Below are positions 6,348 to 16,451 of a stretch of DNA of 64,000 nt, piece by piece. Source of the DNA: Sphingobacteriaceae bacterium (GTDB taxonomy: Bacteria > Bacteroidota > Bacteroidia > B-17B0 > Aurantibacillaceae). The notes beneath the pieces are model-generated. The model searched no databases. It was not told the origin of the DNA and worked only from the letters and a program-made list of their open reading frames with translations. The position numbers were made by a program, and so were the translations under genes. The number at the start of each line of letters is the position of its first letter. The first letter of the stretch is position 1. The stretch is taken from positions 124,001-188,000 of the forward strand of contig CANKBS010000004.1 of assembly GCA_947480015.1 (NCBI GenBank). The letters run 5' to 3'.

Positions 6348-8861
6348 TTAATTTCCCTGAACCGGAGGGTTAGTTAAATTCACATCCTCCGTTTCTTTTT
6401 GTTTTTTAAACTCCAGCTTACCGAACTTATAAGTAAAGTTTAAGCCAAACGAACGGTAAGGGAGTTGCAGGGTATTGTAGGAGGTAAAATTGGAGCCTAT
6501 TAATTCAGTTTTTTGTGCCACATATTTATTAAAAGGATTGGTGGCGGTTAAGGCAATGCTTCCGTTTTTGTGGAAAAGCATTTTTCTGATCGCAAAATTA
6601 TAGGTGGTAAAAGTAGGCTGCACACCTTGTACATTGATACGGGGTGAATTAAAATTTCCAAACAATTCGGCACTCAGTGTACTATTTATTAAATAAGTCG
6701 CCGTCATATTAATACGATACATAAAACCCGTTATACTGCCATCGCTGTAAATACTTTGTATAGCACGGTAATAGCTTGAAATATTGGTACGGAAATTGAT
6801 TTTGGAGGTAATGGGCAAAGAGGCAAAAATATTTAAACCAATGTTATGTTCAGTGCCAATGTTTTCGCGGGTACTCACTGCTACGTTATAATAAGTGGAG
6901 TCGCCGATTTTATAAGTTGAATAATACCGACTATAGGGTTGAATGTCGTGAAAATTGCCACGGTAAAAGGCGGCCAGATTAATATTAGCGCCTTTATTAA
7001 ATGTGCGATTATAACCCAATTCAAAATTATGTGAAAGCTCAGGAATTACATTGGGATTACCGGTGCTTATGTTTTTAGGGTCTGTGGCATTTAAAAAAGG
7101 ATTTACATCGCGGTACCCTGGTCTTGAGATCCGCTTAGAATAAGAGAATTTAAGGGTTTGATTCTTTTTAAATACATGCGAAATAACGCCCGATGGTACA
7201 AAAGTGGAATAGGGTGCAATGTTTACTTTACCTACGCCCGAAAAATTAGCCATGGTTTCGGTGTATTCGTAACGACAACCGGTTTTTACATCTAGCCAAT
7301 TAACTAATTTAAAAGTGCCCGAAAGATAATAAGCATAAACATTGCGATCGTAACTTAATTTGCTCGATTGTGCCGTATTAAAATTATAATCATTAGAGGC
7401 GGTATTTAATAAGTACACATCCGATTGACTGCTCAATCTTGAAAAAACCGCTTTTACACCGGTTTCTAAGGTAAAATGTTTGCCAAGTGGCTCTGCGTAA
7501 TTGAGCGACAAATTACTTTGTTCGTCCGAACCCGGATTATTTCCATACGAACCACCGGTAAATACATTGTTGGTGCTTAACTGCTGTGTTTGGCGATAAT
7601 AAATGAGATTATTTCCAAAGGAAGAATTGTAAAGGAAATCTAATTCCCGACCTTCTTTTTTAAATGTTCTTTTATAATTTAAATTCCAATCCAGGTTATG
7701 AGAACTTGTTTGATTTTTTGCAGAAATTACCGAGCCAACATCCGAAAGGGTAGAGCCGCTATAATCTTGCGTTATGGCTTGTCTTGTAGTGCTGCCATTG
7801 GTAAGGTTTTCGAAGTAATTGTAAGTTATGGAAGCGCTCAGGTTATCTTTGGGCGTGATATTCCAATCAACATTAACACCTGTTTGGTAGCCATTCCGAC
7901 TAAAATTACTGCTTCCGTGTTGATATAAACTTGAATTTTGTTTTGAAGCCGTATCCTGCGATTGGCGATCCATATTATTTAATGTGGTTGAAAGTAACTG
8001 AGCATTCCCGCTAAAAAAGGCACTCATTGCAAAACCTCCTTTTCTTGCACTTAAATTAATCGAACCATTCTGCAAACGCGAGCCACCGGTTAAGGAGATG
8101 TTTCCATTATAACCCTGTGCCGTGTTCTTTTTTAAAATGATATTGATGATACCGCCACCTTCTGCATCGTATTTGGCACCGGGACTAGTCACCACTTCAA
8201 TACTCTGAATTTGTGAAGCAGGGATAGATTGTAAAACATCAGCCACATTGTTTCCAAACATGCTTGATGGTTTACCGTTGATTAAAAAACGAATATTGCT
8301 ATTCCCTTGTAGTTCCACATTGCCATTCACGTCTACTGAAATTTGTGGCACTTTCTTTAAAACGTCAGTTGCCACACCGCCCTGCGAACTAATCTCCTTA
8401 TCAGCATTGTAAACCATTTTATCGATCTTATTTTCAATCAGACTTTTTTCGGTGGTAATGGTTACTTCCTTTAAAACGGTTTGGTTGTTAGCGAGCTTAA
8501 TACTGCCAAGATTAATATGATCGTTTGTTTTACTAATACTAATATTCGGAATAGTCAGGCTTTTGTATCCTATAAAATAAACGGAGGCCTTGTATTTTCC
8601 ATCGGGAACATTGCTAAGTTTAAAAAATCCTTTATCGTCACTGGTTATCCCATTCACGGTTTTATTTGTCTCTTCTTGTATTAAACCAATGGTAGCATAT
8701 TCAATGGCCTGACCATTTAGTGAGTCGCAAAGTTTACCGCTAATAGACCCTGAAAATTTCGCTTCATTTTGTTGCGCATAAAAATAATGAGGCATGCAAC
8801 TTAAAAGGAACACAACTAAAAGAATTGATTTGGAATATGGCGTGTATAAACGAATTGTCAT
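6348..8861 (-). CDS. Outer-membrane beta-barrel receptor (TonB-receptor-like, OMP_b-brl_3 type)
   Basis: The 837-residue protein starts with a signal peptide, then a carboxypeptidase-D regulatory-like beta-sandwich (about 36-125, with FSGSISGKLCDSLNGQAIEYA), then a TonB plug-like domain (about 140-245: VLKKVPQISVDVNGNVELQG, INGKPSSMF, IEVVTSPGAKYDAEG..GIINIILKK). The rest is an outer-membrane barrel of the Bacteroidota 'outer membrane beta-barrel family', ending in FGLNFTYKFG and a soluble tail. A TonB box is not obvious. Its start lies 21 bases behind the histidine kinase stop, so it is the third gene of a regulator-kinase-receptor operon, and is probably the target or sensor partner of that system. 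The ligand is unknown. Confidence 0.85.
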   Translation of the reverse strand: MTIRLYTPYSKSILLVVFLLSCMPHYFYAQQNEAKFSGSISGKLCDSLNGQAIEYATIGLIQEETNKTVNGITSDDKGFFKLSNVPDGKYKASVYFIGYKSLTIPNISISKTNDHINLGSIKLANNQTVLKEVTITTEKSLIENKIDKMVYNADKEISSQGGVATDVLKKVPQISVDVNGNVELQGNSNIRFLINGKPSSMFGNNVADVLQSIPASQIQSIEVVTSPGAKYDAEGGGIINIILKKNTAQGYNGNISLTGGSRLQNGSINLSARKGGFAMSAFFSGNAQLLSTTLNNMDRQSQDTASKQNSSLYQHGSSNFSRNGYQTGVNVDWNITPKDNLSASITYNYFENLTNGSTTRQAITQDYSGSTLSDVGSVISAKNQTSSHNLDWNLNYKRTFKKEGRELDFLYNSSFGNNLIYYRQTQQLSTNNVFTGGSYGNNPGSDEQSNLSLNYAEPLGKHFTLETGVKAVFSRLSSQSDVYLLNTASNDYNFNTAQSSKLSYDRNVYAYYLSGTFKLVNWLDVKTGCRYEYTETMANFSGVGKVNIAPYSTFVPSGVISHVFKKNQTLKFSYSKRISRPGYRDVNPFLNATDPKNISTGNPNVIPELSHNFELGYNRTFNKGANINLAAFYRGNFHDIQPYSRYYSTYKIGDSTYYNVAVSTRENIGTEHNIGLNIFASLPITSKINFRTNISSYYRAIQSIYSDGSITGFMYRINMTATYLINSTLSAELFGNFNSPRINVQGVQPTFTTYNFAIRKMLFHKNGSIALTATNPFNKYVAQKTELIGSNFTSYNTLQLPYRSFGLNFTYKFGKLEFKKQKETEDVNLTNPPVQGN

Positions 8862-8882
8862 GAGCTGAATGAGTATCTGAAA

Positions 8883-10217
8883 TTAGGAGGCTATGGAATA
8901 AGTGGAATCCGGATTTATGTGAAGATTTGTTTGGTTCTTTTTATGAAGGTCGGCCATTTTTTTGTATTCCCAACTCAGGATAAAGGTATGAGTGTTTTCG
9001 CTAAAAAAATAATGTATACTTATGCCCGAGGTGTCACAAATTTGTTTAATAATGGATAGTCCTAGCCCGTTTCCCTGCGAGTTTTGCTCACTTTTATAAA
9101 AACGTTGAAAAAGTTTTTTGGGATCCAAGGCCTTTTCAGGACCAGAGTTTTTGATACTCAGCTCTCCCGGTAAGAGTTTAATATCGATGTATCCACCGCT
9201 CACATTGTGTTTGGTGGCATTGCTCAGTAAATTGTTAATCAACGTTTCATTTAAGTCTTTATTCATCACCAAAAACGATTCATCAATGCTGGCTTTGATG
9301 AGTAAGCGATCTTCCCATAATTCCTTAAACTGATCAAGCTTTTCATTGATTTTTTGTTTGAAGGAAATTGTATTCGTTGCTGTAAATTGTTGGTTACCAA
9401 TTTTTGCGGAGAGTAGCAGCGATTGGTTTAAATGCGACATTCTTTTTAATGCGGCATATGCCGAACGGATTTTCACCTCTTGTTTTTCGCTCAGTTTTTC
9501 ATCCTGTATCAAGAGATCGAGTTTGGACCCTATGATGGCTAAAGGTGTTTGTAATTCGTGGGAAGCATTTTCGGTAAATTCTTTTAAAGCGATATAATCT
9601 TCACCGGCCTTTTGTGTGCTGCGTTTTAAAATACGGTTCATGTAATTAAACTCTTCAGTAGTCGTCAGTGGAAAATTAAGTTCCGTTTGATTGTTAAGCT
9701 GAAAATGATCCATTACTTCCAGACTTTTATAAAAAGGTTTCCATAAACGTGCTAAAACGAAACGGTTCACTAAAACCAAAAATAAAATCACCAATAAAAT
9801 AGTTGCTATACTTAAATTAGTAATGTTGGCTACCATGTGACGCATGCCCTCAATGGGTTTTTCTATTTTAACCAGATAGGGCTTTCCATTCACCGTTGTT
9901 GAATAAGAAAGTTCGCGATAGTTTTGAATTTTGTTTTTTTCTTCAATCTTACGTGAAACGGTTGTAAATTGGTCTTTCCGCGTAAAATCAGAAACTTGTT
10001 TATAGCTTATTTGATAATCGTCTAAGGAGGAGTTAAACGGGATTTTTTGTTCTGTTTGCGTGTAATGATCGGCGCGGTCTTTAATTTCAACCAGCACTTC
10101 GTCTAACTCAGAAATAAGGGTGCGTTTTACAAAATAGTTTAGGGTAACACTACTCAATAAAAAAACAACTACAATGAGTAATATGTTGATGCGGTTATAT
10201 TTTGTGATCAGTTTCAA
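8883..10217 (-). CDS. Sensor histidine kinase
   Basis: A 444-residue inner-membrane kinase. TM1 is at about 10-30, a periplasmic sensor of about 100 residues follows, TM2 is at about 133-155, then a HAMP-like linker. The HisKA phosphoacceptor is H220 in ASHELQTPLAI, followed by a HATPase domain with N box (NETLINNLLSNATKHN), G1-like IKNSGP and G2 GNGLGLSIIKQI. The start codon is TTG (10215-10217), 9 bases after the response-regulator stop; no in-frame ATG precedes TM1. It is the evident partner of the upstream OmpR-type regulator. The C-terminal ~25 residues after the ATPase are non-conserved. Confidence 0.92.
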   Translation of the reverse strand: MKLITKYNRINILLIVVVFLLSSVTLNYFVKRTLISELDEVLVEIKDRADHYTQTEQKIPFNSSLDDYQISYKQVSDFTRKDQFTTVSRKIEEKNKIQNYRELSYSTTVNGKPYLVKIEKPIEGMRHMVANITNLSIATILLVILFLVLVNRFVLARLWKPFYKSLEVMDHFQLNNQTELNFPLTTTEEFNYMNRILKRSTQKAGEDYIALKEFTENASHELQTPLAIIGSKLDLLIQDEKLSEKQEVKIRSAYAALKRMSHLNQSLLLSAKIGNQQFTATNTISFKQKINEKLDQFKELWEDRLLIKASIDESFLVMNKDLNETLINNLLSNATKHNVSGGYIDIKLLPGELSIKNSGPEKALDPKKLFQRFYKSEQNSQGNGLGLSIIKQICDTSGISIHYFFSENTHTFILSWEYKKMADLHKKNQTNLHINPDSTYSIAS

Positions 10218-10226
10218 AATGGGATG

Positions 10227-10904
10227 TTAGTTTAATTCAAATTTATAGCCAACGCCATAAATTACTTTAATATAATTTGGACAACCTTCGAGCATTAGTT
10301 TTTTGCGAAGGTTTTTAATGTGTGTGTAAATAAAATCGTAATTATCTACCATGTCAATATTATCGCCCCAAAGATGCTCAACAATGGTTTCTTTGGTTAT
10401 CACTTTGTTTTTATTGCCGATAAAAAACACCAGCATGTCAAATTGTTTGCGTGTAAGATCAATTAAGCCATTTGCTCCTACCAGGGTTTTGCTCTGAATG
10501 TCTAGAGTTAATGGACCAATAGGCACTTCATTATTTCCTTTAAATGATTTTCGTCGAATAACCGCTTGCACGCGAGCTCCCAATTCGGCTAAATTAAATG
10601 GTTTGGTGAGGTAATCATCTGCGCCTAGTTTTAAGCCATTCACTTTATCGTCTAATGAATTTTTTGCCGAGATAATTAAAACCGATTCTTCTTTTCGTTT
10701 ATTTTTAAGTTCTTTTAAAATGTCGAGTCCACTGCCTTTTGGCAACATCACATCCAACACAATGCAATCATATGAATTCAAATTAATTTTTTCCAAAGCC
10801 TGATCATAGTCGCAGGCCGCCTCACAATTAAAGTTCTCACCTTGCAGGTATTCACAAATACTACTGGCCAGTTCTTTTTCATCTTCTACAATTAATACTT
10901 TCAT
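10227..10904 (-). CDS. OmpR-family response regulator
   Basis: This is a 225-residue two-domain regulator. The receiver has the acidic pocket ED at 7-8, phosphoacceptor D51 in CIVLDVMLP and the Lys switch in DDYLTKPF. The C-terminal winged-helix DNA-binding domain shows LTRKQFDMLVFF and KVIYGVGYKFELN. I chose the ATG at 10904, giving the canonical MKVLIVEDEKE start, rather than an in-frame codon seven residues upstream. A -7 element lies 19 bases upstream. It is first in the operon with the kinase and the barrel protein, so it probably controls that receptor and perhaps its own transcription. Confidence 0.93.
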   Translation of the reverse strand: MKVLIVEDEKELASSICEYLQGENFNCEAACDYDQALEKINLNSYDCIVLDVMLPKGSGLDILKELKNKRKEESVLIISAKNSLDDKVNGLKLGADDYLTKPFNLAELGARVQAVIRRKSFKGNNEVPIGPLTLDIQSKTLVGANGLIDLTRKQFDMLVFFIGNKNKVITKETIVEHLWGDNIDMVDNYDFIYTHIKNLRKKLMLEGCPNYIKVIYGVGYKFELN

Positions 10905-10922
10905 GGTTTTTATTTTCCGGTA

Positions 10923-10930
10923 CAAAACTA
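10923..10930 (-). promoter_or_regulatory. -7 promoter element of the two-component operon
   Basis: On the minus strand the octamer reads TAGTTTTG, matching the Bacteroidota TAnnTTTG consensus, 19 bases upstream of the response-regulator ATG. I see no clear -33 TTTG at the ideal distance. Confidence 0.45.
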
Positions 10931-11029
10931 AGTACCAATTCTAAGTTTATTCTGAATTTTATGCTCTGAAAGAGGAATTAGGTTTTTTAGCATTTATGAA
11001 ATATGTTGTATAACTTCTGTTTAAAAAAA

Positions 11030-11072
11030 CTCAGGCAGGAATTCTATTCATGTGAATAAAACCCTGCCTGAG
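11030..11072 (-). terminator. Rho-independent terminator of the lipoprotein gene
   Basis: A perfect 10-bp stem CTCAGGCAGG (11030-11039) / CCTGCCTGAG (11063-11072) is followed on the minus strand by a run of T. It lies 22 bases after the lipoprotein stop and closes the receptor-lipoprotein unit. Confidence 0.85.
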
Positions 11073-11094
11073 TCCTAGATAATAGAACTAAAAA

Positions 11095-12594
11095 TTAGTG
11101 TTGGTTACCGGTACCATTACACTGGTAACAGCCGATATCAGAACCCGGAAGGGTGATTTCAGTTGCACCAAATTTAGCATCAACTTTTACTTTATAAACA
11201 ACCGGCGTACCACCGGCAACAGCGCCATCAGCTAAGGGACTAAAACCAGTAAAGCCTTTTCCAATTGCAGGAGAAGTTGCTTTTAAATGAAAGTCAAATC
11301 CTTTAACATAAGCTACTGCTCCAAAAGCACGGTTTTGTTTAACAGGGAAGTTTACGAACTGAGGATCGTTTTTACCTACTACAGAAGTTCCATCATAGAT
11401 ATCACAGTTAGGATCACTAATACTTGCACAAACTGTGTAGTTGGCAGGAATCCAACCTGTAACTGCTGGAATATCGGTTGGTTGCGGTTTTGTTGAGAAA
11501 GGGTAAGGATAAATTTGATTAGCTAATTTAACAGAGTCAACATAGTTATAGTTATAACCATAAGCAATGTTCGCAGCATCAGCAGCTTTTAAAGCATTTC
11601 CACTGTATGACGCATCGTAACCTACTATTCTTAAACCATAACGACCATTTACTATTAAATTGTTATAAGCTTTACCTCTTGAGCCTTCTTCAAAATTAAT
11701 TGAACCACCTCTACCGGCTGATGAACGACGGTAACCGCATTCAACAATGGTGTTATTGTAAGCGTAAATAGTTGTAACTTGACCTCTGCCACCATTGTTA
11801 GATGGTTTAATACCATTGGTTGCAGCACCAATCATCATATTGTAAGCAATATTTCCTACAGTTCCTGATTTAATATTAAAATATTCACCACCGGTTAAAC
11901 CACCTTTTTCAAAAGTGCTTCTCATAATGTGAACTTGTCCACCTTGAATACGACAAGGATCATCCACACCACCATACATCCATGAATCTTCAAATACAAA
12001 TAAACCATTTGGATTTACCTGATTAATCATATAAGCAGGTTTACCACCACCTGACATCCCATATACCGGTGATTGGGCTAAAGGTCTGCAACCAAATTCA
12101 ACGTGTGTCCATTTAAAAATCATCATGGTTGTAGTGGTATCACCTAAAATGCCACCCCATTTACCAACGTATGCAGGGTCAGCAAGCACACTTGCACCGG
12201 CCACATCTGTTTTTTCTAAATTTTCAACGGTAAACCAAATAGGTTTCTCTTTTGTACCTAAAGATAAAATGGCACCACGAACAATAATACTATAGTTACC
12301 ATCAAAATAAATTTTAGCACCCGGTTGAACTAAAAGCGTATCCCCTTTATTAACAGTAACGTCACAACCAATATGATAAATTTGATCTTCTTTCATGGTT
12401 CCTTTAATAGCGCCACAAACAGGCTTAGAATTATCAACCGGTACACCAATTGAAAAAGCAGGCTGCGAAACAACTACTTGTTCTTCGTCAGCTGTTGAAC
12501 TCTTTTTTTTACAGGAGATCATACCTGCCGCCAGAATAAGAGATAAAGCTCCGATTCCGAGTGAGCGATTAATCATTTTGTTTTTGTTTTTCAT
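11095..12594 (-). CDS. Surface lipoprotein with right-handed beta-helix-like repeats
   Basis: A 499-residue lipoprotein: the signal peptide ends in a lipobox AAGMISC (Cys28) followed by KKK. After a linker there is a parallel-beta-helix-like region: DTLLVQPGAKIYFDG, SIIVRGAILSLG, then stacked segments such as TIYAYNNTIVECGYR and NNLIVNGRYGLRIVG. A Cys pair (GCYQCNG) sits at the C-terminus. Such proteins often bind polymers or partner an outer-membrane receptor. It lies 47 bases downstream of the TonB-dependent receptor gene, so it is probably the receptor's surface-exposed partner lipoprotein. Substrate cannot be read; phosphatase neighbours suggest a phosphorus compound, which is inference. 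Confidence 0.72.
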   Translation of the reverse strand: MKNKNKMINRSLGIGALSLILAAGMISCKKKSSTADEEQVVVSQPAFSIGVPVDNSKPVCGAIKGTMKEDQIYHIGCDVTVNKGDTLLVQPGAKIYFDGNYSIIVRGAILSLGTKEKPIWFTVENLEKTDVAGASVLADPAYVGKWGGILGDTTTTMMIFKWTHVEFGCRPLAQSPVYGMSGGGKPAYMINQVNPNGLFVFEDSWMYGGVDDPCRIQGGQVHIMRSTFEKGGLTGGEYFNIKSGTVGNIAYNMMIGAATNGIKPSNNGGRGQVTTIYAYNNTIVECGYRRSSAGRGGSINFEEGSRGKAYNNLIVNGRYGLRIVGYDASYSGNALKAADAANIAYGYNYNYVDSVKLANQIYPYPFSTKPQPTDIPAVTGWIPANYTVCASISDPNCDIYDGTSVVGKNDPQFVNFPVKQNRAFGAVAYVKGFDFHLKATSPAIGKGFTGFSPLADGAVAGGTPVVYKVKVDAKFGATEITLPGSDIGCYQCNGTGNQH

Positions 12595-12641
12595 TGTTTT
12601 GAATTTAATTGTTATGTTTTTATGATTGATTTATTTTGGTA

Positions 12642-15371
12642 TTATAATTTAAAACGAAGTCCGACTAAATACGATTGACCGAATACGTCATTGCTAACTA
12701 AAACGCGATCTTTGCGGTTCTGCCCGGGGTTGCCAATAAAATAATCAGGTAAGGCCGAACGAATCTCAACAATGGTTGAACTGTTCAGTAAATTGGTGGC
12801 TTTCACATAAACGACCAAACGTTTAGAAAGTTTCTTTTCGCCCGAAAAATCTAATTGTGAGGTAGGTCTTTGCCAGTAGTCTAAACCATAGTAGGCCGAT
12901 ACGATGTTGATGCGTTCGCCTGTATAAACCCATGAGATACGCATGTCGACACCTTGTTTGGGATGTTTAAAAACTAATGAGAGATTAGCAATGTGTTTTG
13001 ATTGTCCTTGTAATGGACGAGTTGCCTCTTGAGTACCCGGCACACCATTTGCTCCTATGGTTCTTTTGGTGGTGGTTATTGAAGATTTGGTATAAGTGTA
13101 GTTACCTACGACGCCAAACTTTTTGTAATATTTAGCAAGTACTAATTCAGCACCATAGTTAACGGCATTACCGAAGTTGGCGGGAGCGTAATAGTAAGAG
13201 TTATTGAAAATTTGAACAAAGCTATATTCAACAGGATTAATAATGTTTTTATAGAAAACACCTACTTGTAATTGTTCTTCACCACTTGGAAAGTACTCGA
13301 ATCTGAAATCGTAATTGGTTGATTTGCTATGTTTCAGATAAGGATTACCCATGGTGGTATAATAATCTCCTACATTTGGAGCAGGCACTAACTCAAATAA
13401 GGATGGGCGACTTATCCCCTTAAAATAAGATAATCTTAAATTAATACGTTTGTTGAGTTCATATTTAAAATGGACACTTGGTAATAAATCACGGTAACTA
13501 ACTGTGCCGCTTTTTCCAACGGTGGTTGGCGCTACGGCCGATGTATAACTCTGACTCGTAAATTCAGCGCGCATTCCACCCAGTATTTGTAATTTTTTGA
13601 AAAAGGTTATTTTAGCTTGTAAATAGCCGGCTTTAATCATCTCCTCTGCCACATAATTTTGAGGATCGGTTGAATCGGCATAAGCATTGCTGGCTGGCTT
13701 AAAAATAAAATCCACGTTGTCTATGCTTGTATAGGCCTGTCCTGCTGAACTCGGACCATAAGCGCTGAGGGTGTTTTCGGTAAAGAAGTTTGTTTTGTTT
13801 TTTGTTTTTATTAAACCGCCGCTTGATATTTCTAATGCTGAAATAGGCGAATAGATAAGGTTAAAATAGGCCCCTTTGTCTTTATCGTTATTATGATACC
13901 AACGATGTGTCATGCCATTAATGAAGTTACCCGGATCAAGTAATTGACCCGTCATGGTATTTCTGTCCACCTTTGTTTTTACACTTAACTCTACCTGATC
14001 AGGAATAATATTGCTGGCAACAGAGGTGTTAAGCACTAAATTTACTTTAAGTGATTTTACGATCTGTTGTTCGATTTTAAAGGCGCTACTGTTAACACGT
14101 TGACGCTGAAACATCGAACGGTCGTTGTTTGAATATTCACCAACATCGGTGGTTCTTACCTGATTGCGTATGCGGTGCTGTGTTTCATCGAGCTGTGCAA
14201 AAATATTATAAAAAGTAAATTTTGTTTTTTTGCTGAGTTCATAATCCACATTCACATGAATTCCTGTTCTCCCCTGAATTGAGGAATAATCGCGTTGTTC
14301 GATGCCATCATTGGATACAACATTACCGGCATTTGGTTGCCCTGCAATAACATAAAATAAACCATTGTGACTTCTGTAATTATGCTGGTAGCTACCTGCA
14401 ACCACCACGCCAAGTTTATTCTTGAAAAAACGATTACCCATAGTAAGTGCATAATTGCTACTCACCGGTAATTTAACGGTATGATACTTAAGCTGTTTTA
14501 TAGAGTAATCACTTGGCTGCGATACATAACTATTACCAAGAACTTCATGTGGCGATTTAAAATTAAGATCTTTCACATCAAATGTGGTGAAAGGATGATT
14601 TGTCATGATGGAACTATAGCCACCTGAAATGGAAGCCATTACTTGCATGTGGGTAGGCGCCGGTTTCATCACCATATTCATGGCGCCACCAATGGCATCT
14701 CCTTCCATGCTCGGCGTAAGGGCTTTCGCAACTTCGAGTCTTTCTAATAATTCTGCCGGAAAAATATCCATCGGGATGTAACGGTTTTTATTATCCGGAC
14801 TAGGAACTTTAATGCCGTTGATGGTGGTATAATTATATCGTTGGTCCATTCCACGAATAATAGCATACTGACCATCACCATTTCCATTACGAACTAAGGA
14901 TACACCCGACACACGTTGCATTAAATTTCCAACGGTAACATCGGGTAACAATTGAATGGCTCGCGCACCAATGACACTGATAACATTATCTGAGGTTTGT
15001 TCAATTTTGCGACTATTGGTTTCTGAACTAGTTTCAACCGTGCTGGTAATAACCACTTCTTGCAGCTGACTAATATTTTCTGTTAACTTAATTTTTACAT
15101 GCGTGTCTTTTAAGTCAGACACTGTTATTTCTTTTTCCTTACTCACATACCCTATAAAACTTACCACTAGAATGTAATTACCTGCCGGAACATTTTTAAG
15201 AACAAAACTTCCATCCAAATCAACAAAACCTGCGTGGGAAGTATTTTTAAGGTGAACAGTTGCGCCAATTATAGGATCGCTATTCGCGGAATCCTTTACG
15301 GTACCCTTAACATTAGCGGCAATGGAAAGACTTGTAACTAAAAGAAATGTAAAAAGTAAAATGTGTTTCAT
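12642..15371 (-). CDS. TonB-dependent receptor
   Basis: About 909 residues from the ATG at 15371, which directly starts the signal peptide (MKHILLFTFLLVTSLSIAA); a TTG six codons earlier is the less likely start. Domains: CarboxypepD_reg-like (about 20-100, ANVKGTVKDSANSDPIIGA), plug (about 125-230: VGNLMQRVSGVSLVRNGNGD, YAIIRGMDQRYN, GGAMNMVMK), then a large barrel ending in QSYLVGLRFKL with a terminal aromatic-rich strand and final hydrophobic residue. It imports a ligand across the outer membrane using TonB energy. Its downstream partner is a lipoprotein and its upstream neighbour a secreted phosphoesterase, arguing for phosphorus or organophosphate uptake. Confidence 0.88.
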   Translation of the reverse strand: MKHILLFTFLLVTSLSIAANVKGTVKDSANSDPIIGATVHLKNTSHAGFVDLDGSFVLKNVPAGNYILVVSFIGYVSKEKEITVSDLKDTHVKIKLTENISQLQEVVITSTVETSSETNSRKIEQTSDNVISVIGARAIQLLPDVTVGNLMQRVSGVSLVRNGNGDGQYAIIRGMDQRYNYTTINGIKVPSPDNKNRYIPMDIFPAELLERLEVAKALTPSMEGDAIGGAMNMVMKPAPTHMQVMASISGGYSSIMTNHPFTTFDVKDLNFKSPHEVLGNSYVSQPSDYSIKQLKYHTVKLPVSSNYALTMGNRFFKNKLGVVVAGSYQHNYRSHNGLFYVIAGQPNAGNVVSNDGIEQRDYSSIQGRTGIHVNVDYELSKKTKFTFYNIFAQLDETQHRIRNQVRTTDVGEYSNNDRSMFQRQRVNSSAFKIEQQIVKSLKVNLVLNTSVASNIIPDQVELSVKTKVDRNTMTGQLLDPGNFINGMTHRWYHNNDKDKGAYFNLIYSPISALEISSGGLIKTKNKTNFFTENTLSAYGPSSAGQAYTSIDNVDFIFKPASNAYADSTDPQNYVAEEMIKAGYLQAKITFFKKLQILGGMRAEFTSQSYTSAVAPTTVGKSGTVSYRDLLPSVHFKYELNKRINLRLSYFKGISRPSLFELVPAPNVGDYYTTMGNPYLKHSKSTNYDFRFEYFPSGEEQLQVGVFYKNIINPVEYSFVQIFNNSYYYAPANFGNAVNYGAELVLAKYYKKFGVVGNYTYTKSSITTTKRTIGANGVPGTQEATRPLQGQSKHIANLSLVFKHPKQGVDMRISWVYTGERINIVSAYYGLDYWQRPTSQLDFSGEKKLSKRLVVYVKATNLLNSSTIVEIRSALPDYFIGNPGQNRKDRVLVSNDVFGQSYLVGLRFKL

Positions 15372-15494
15372 AAATTTTGTGATGAGCAAAAGTCGTTTAC
15401 GTTTGTTAGTTAAATGTGATACGGAAATTGTTTTAATGTTATGCTAACTCGTTTCCTGTGTTAAGGATTAAAGTGTTTTTGTGTTTTTAAATTG

Positions 15495-16451
15495 TCACTG
15501 ATTACCTTCTACAATCAATTCTTCAAATTTGAAAACCTGCAAAGACGTTGGATCCACGCTTATTTTAACAGCATGCATATTAAAATCACCATGTACTTGT
15601 AAGCGTGTAAAATTGAACAATGATTTTTTTGTTTTGTCGTCAGAATAAAAGGGTTTGTCAATTAAAAACACATGCGAGTCCCCATTAATCAATAAAACCG
15701 GTTTTTTAAAGTCAACACTCAATTCTTTTATTTTTTTCTTTATCTGATTAAAACCTGAACCTTCTTTAGCCACTTCCGAAACTTCAAACATGTCGGCATG
15801 TATGGCTAATACCAAGGCTTTTACATTGTTTTCCTTAGCCTTTTTAAAAACCTCGTCAAGCCAGGCCAAATCGGCTGCTTCGCGCTCATAAAACTCTTTA
15901 TTGCCGTTTTTTGAATTGGATAAAAAATTATTGTTGCTTCCTACTATGTGAATGGTGGCAAAACCAATTCCGTTATAGTCCCAACGGTTATTTTCTACAA
16001 ACTTTGTAAAGTCTTTATTTTGTGATTGTGAAGTCAGGGTTAACTTATCCTTACCTAAACTTTTACTGTCTTTAAAGAAAAATTTACGAATCACTTCTAA
16101 TCGCTCTTCAGGATCATAAGCGCCGGCTTCTTTCTTTGTACAATCCGTCCATTCGTTATCTCCGGGAACATAAATCATGGCTTTATTAAGTTGCTGATAA
16201 TAATTCAACATTTTAGTATAAGACTCTTCACTGCAAGGGGTTCCACTGGCTTTAATATCTCCAACGTTTATTGTAAATGCCGAATTTTGATCATTAAGGG
16301 TTTTGATCACATTTTCAAAGTTCTTATAGTCCTGTGGCAAACTATAAGGCATATCACCAAAAGCAATAATGCTAAAGGATTTGTCCTGTGCAGATAAGCC
16401 TAGGCAAAGGATTAATGTAAGTAGGGTGAATTTGATTTTGATAGAGAACAT
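15495..16451 (-). CDS. Secreted metallophosphoesterase (calcineurin-like)
   Basis: A 318-residue protein with a cleavable signal peptide (to about residue 22, GLSAQ). Metal-binding motifs occur in order: FGDMPY, NVGDIKASG, VPGDNEWTDC, LAIHADMFE and NGDSHVF. The third motif is GDNE instead of the usual GNHD/E and the last is GDSH rather than GHxH; this variant form is familiar in a subgroup of the superfamily, so it is likely active. A periplasmic or exported phosphoesterase is expected. It sits between the TonB receptor and the four-gene phosphatase operon with about 120 bases on the receptor side, probably with its own promoter. Confidence 0.82.
   Translation of the reverse strand: MFSIKIKFTLLTLILCLGLSAQDKSFSIIAFGDMPYSLPQDYKNFENVIKTLNDQNSAFTINVGDIKASGTPCSEESYTKMLNYYQQLNKAMIYVPGDNEWTDCTKKEAGAYDPEERLEVIRKFFFKDSKSLGKDKLTLTSQSQNKDFTKFVENNRWDYNGIGFATIHIVGSNNNFLSNSKNGNKEFYEREAADLAWLDEVFKKAKENNVKALVLAIHADMFEVSEVAKEGSGFNQIKKKIKELSVDFKKPVLLINGDSHVFLIDKPFYSDDKTKKSLFNFTRLQVHGDFNMHAVKISVDPTSLQVFKFEELIVEGNQ

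Noticed and set aside
8883-10904. PhoR/PhoB identity for the two-component pair
   Set aside because: Proximity to the phosphatase island is suggestive, but the kinase has a large periplasmic sensor, is coupled to a barrel gene, and no PhoU or Pst genes are near. Not supported from sequence.
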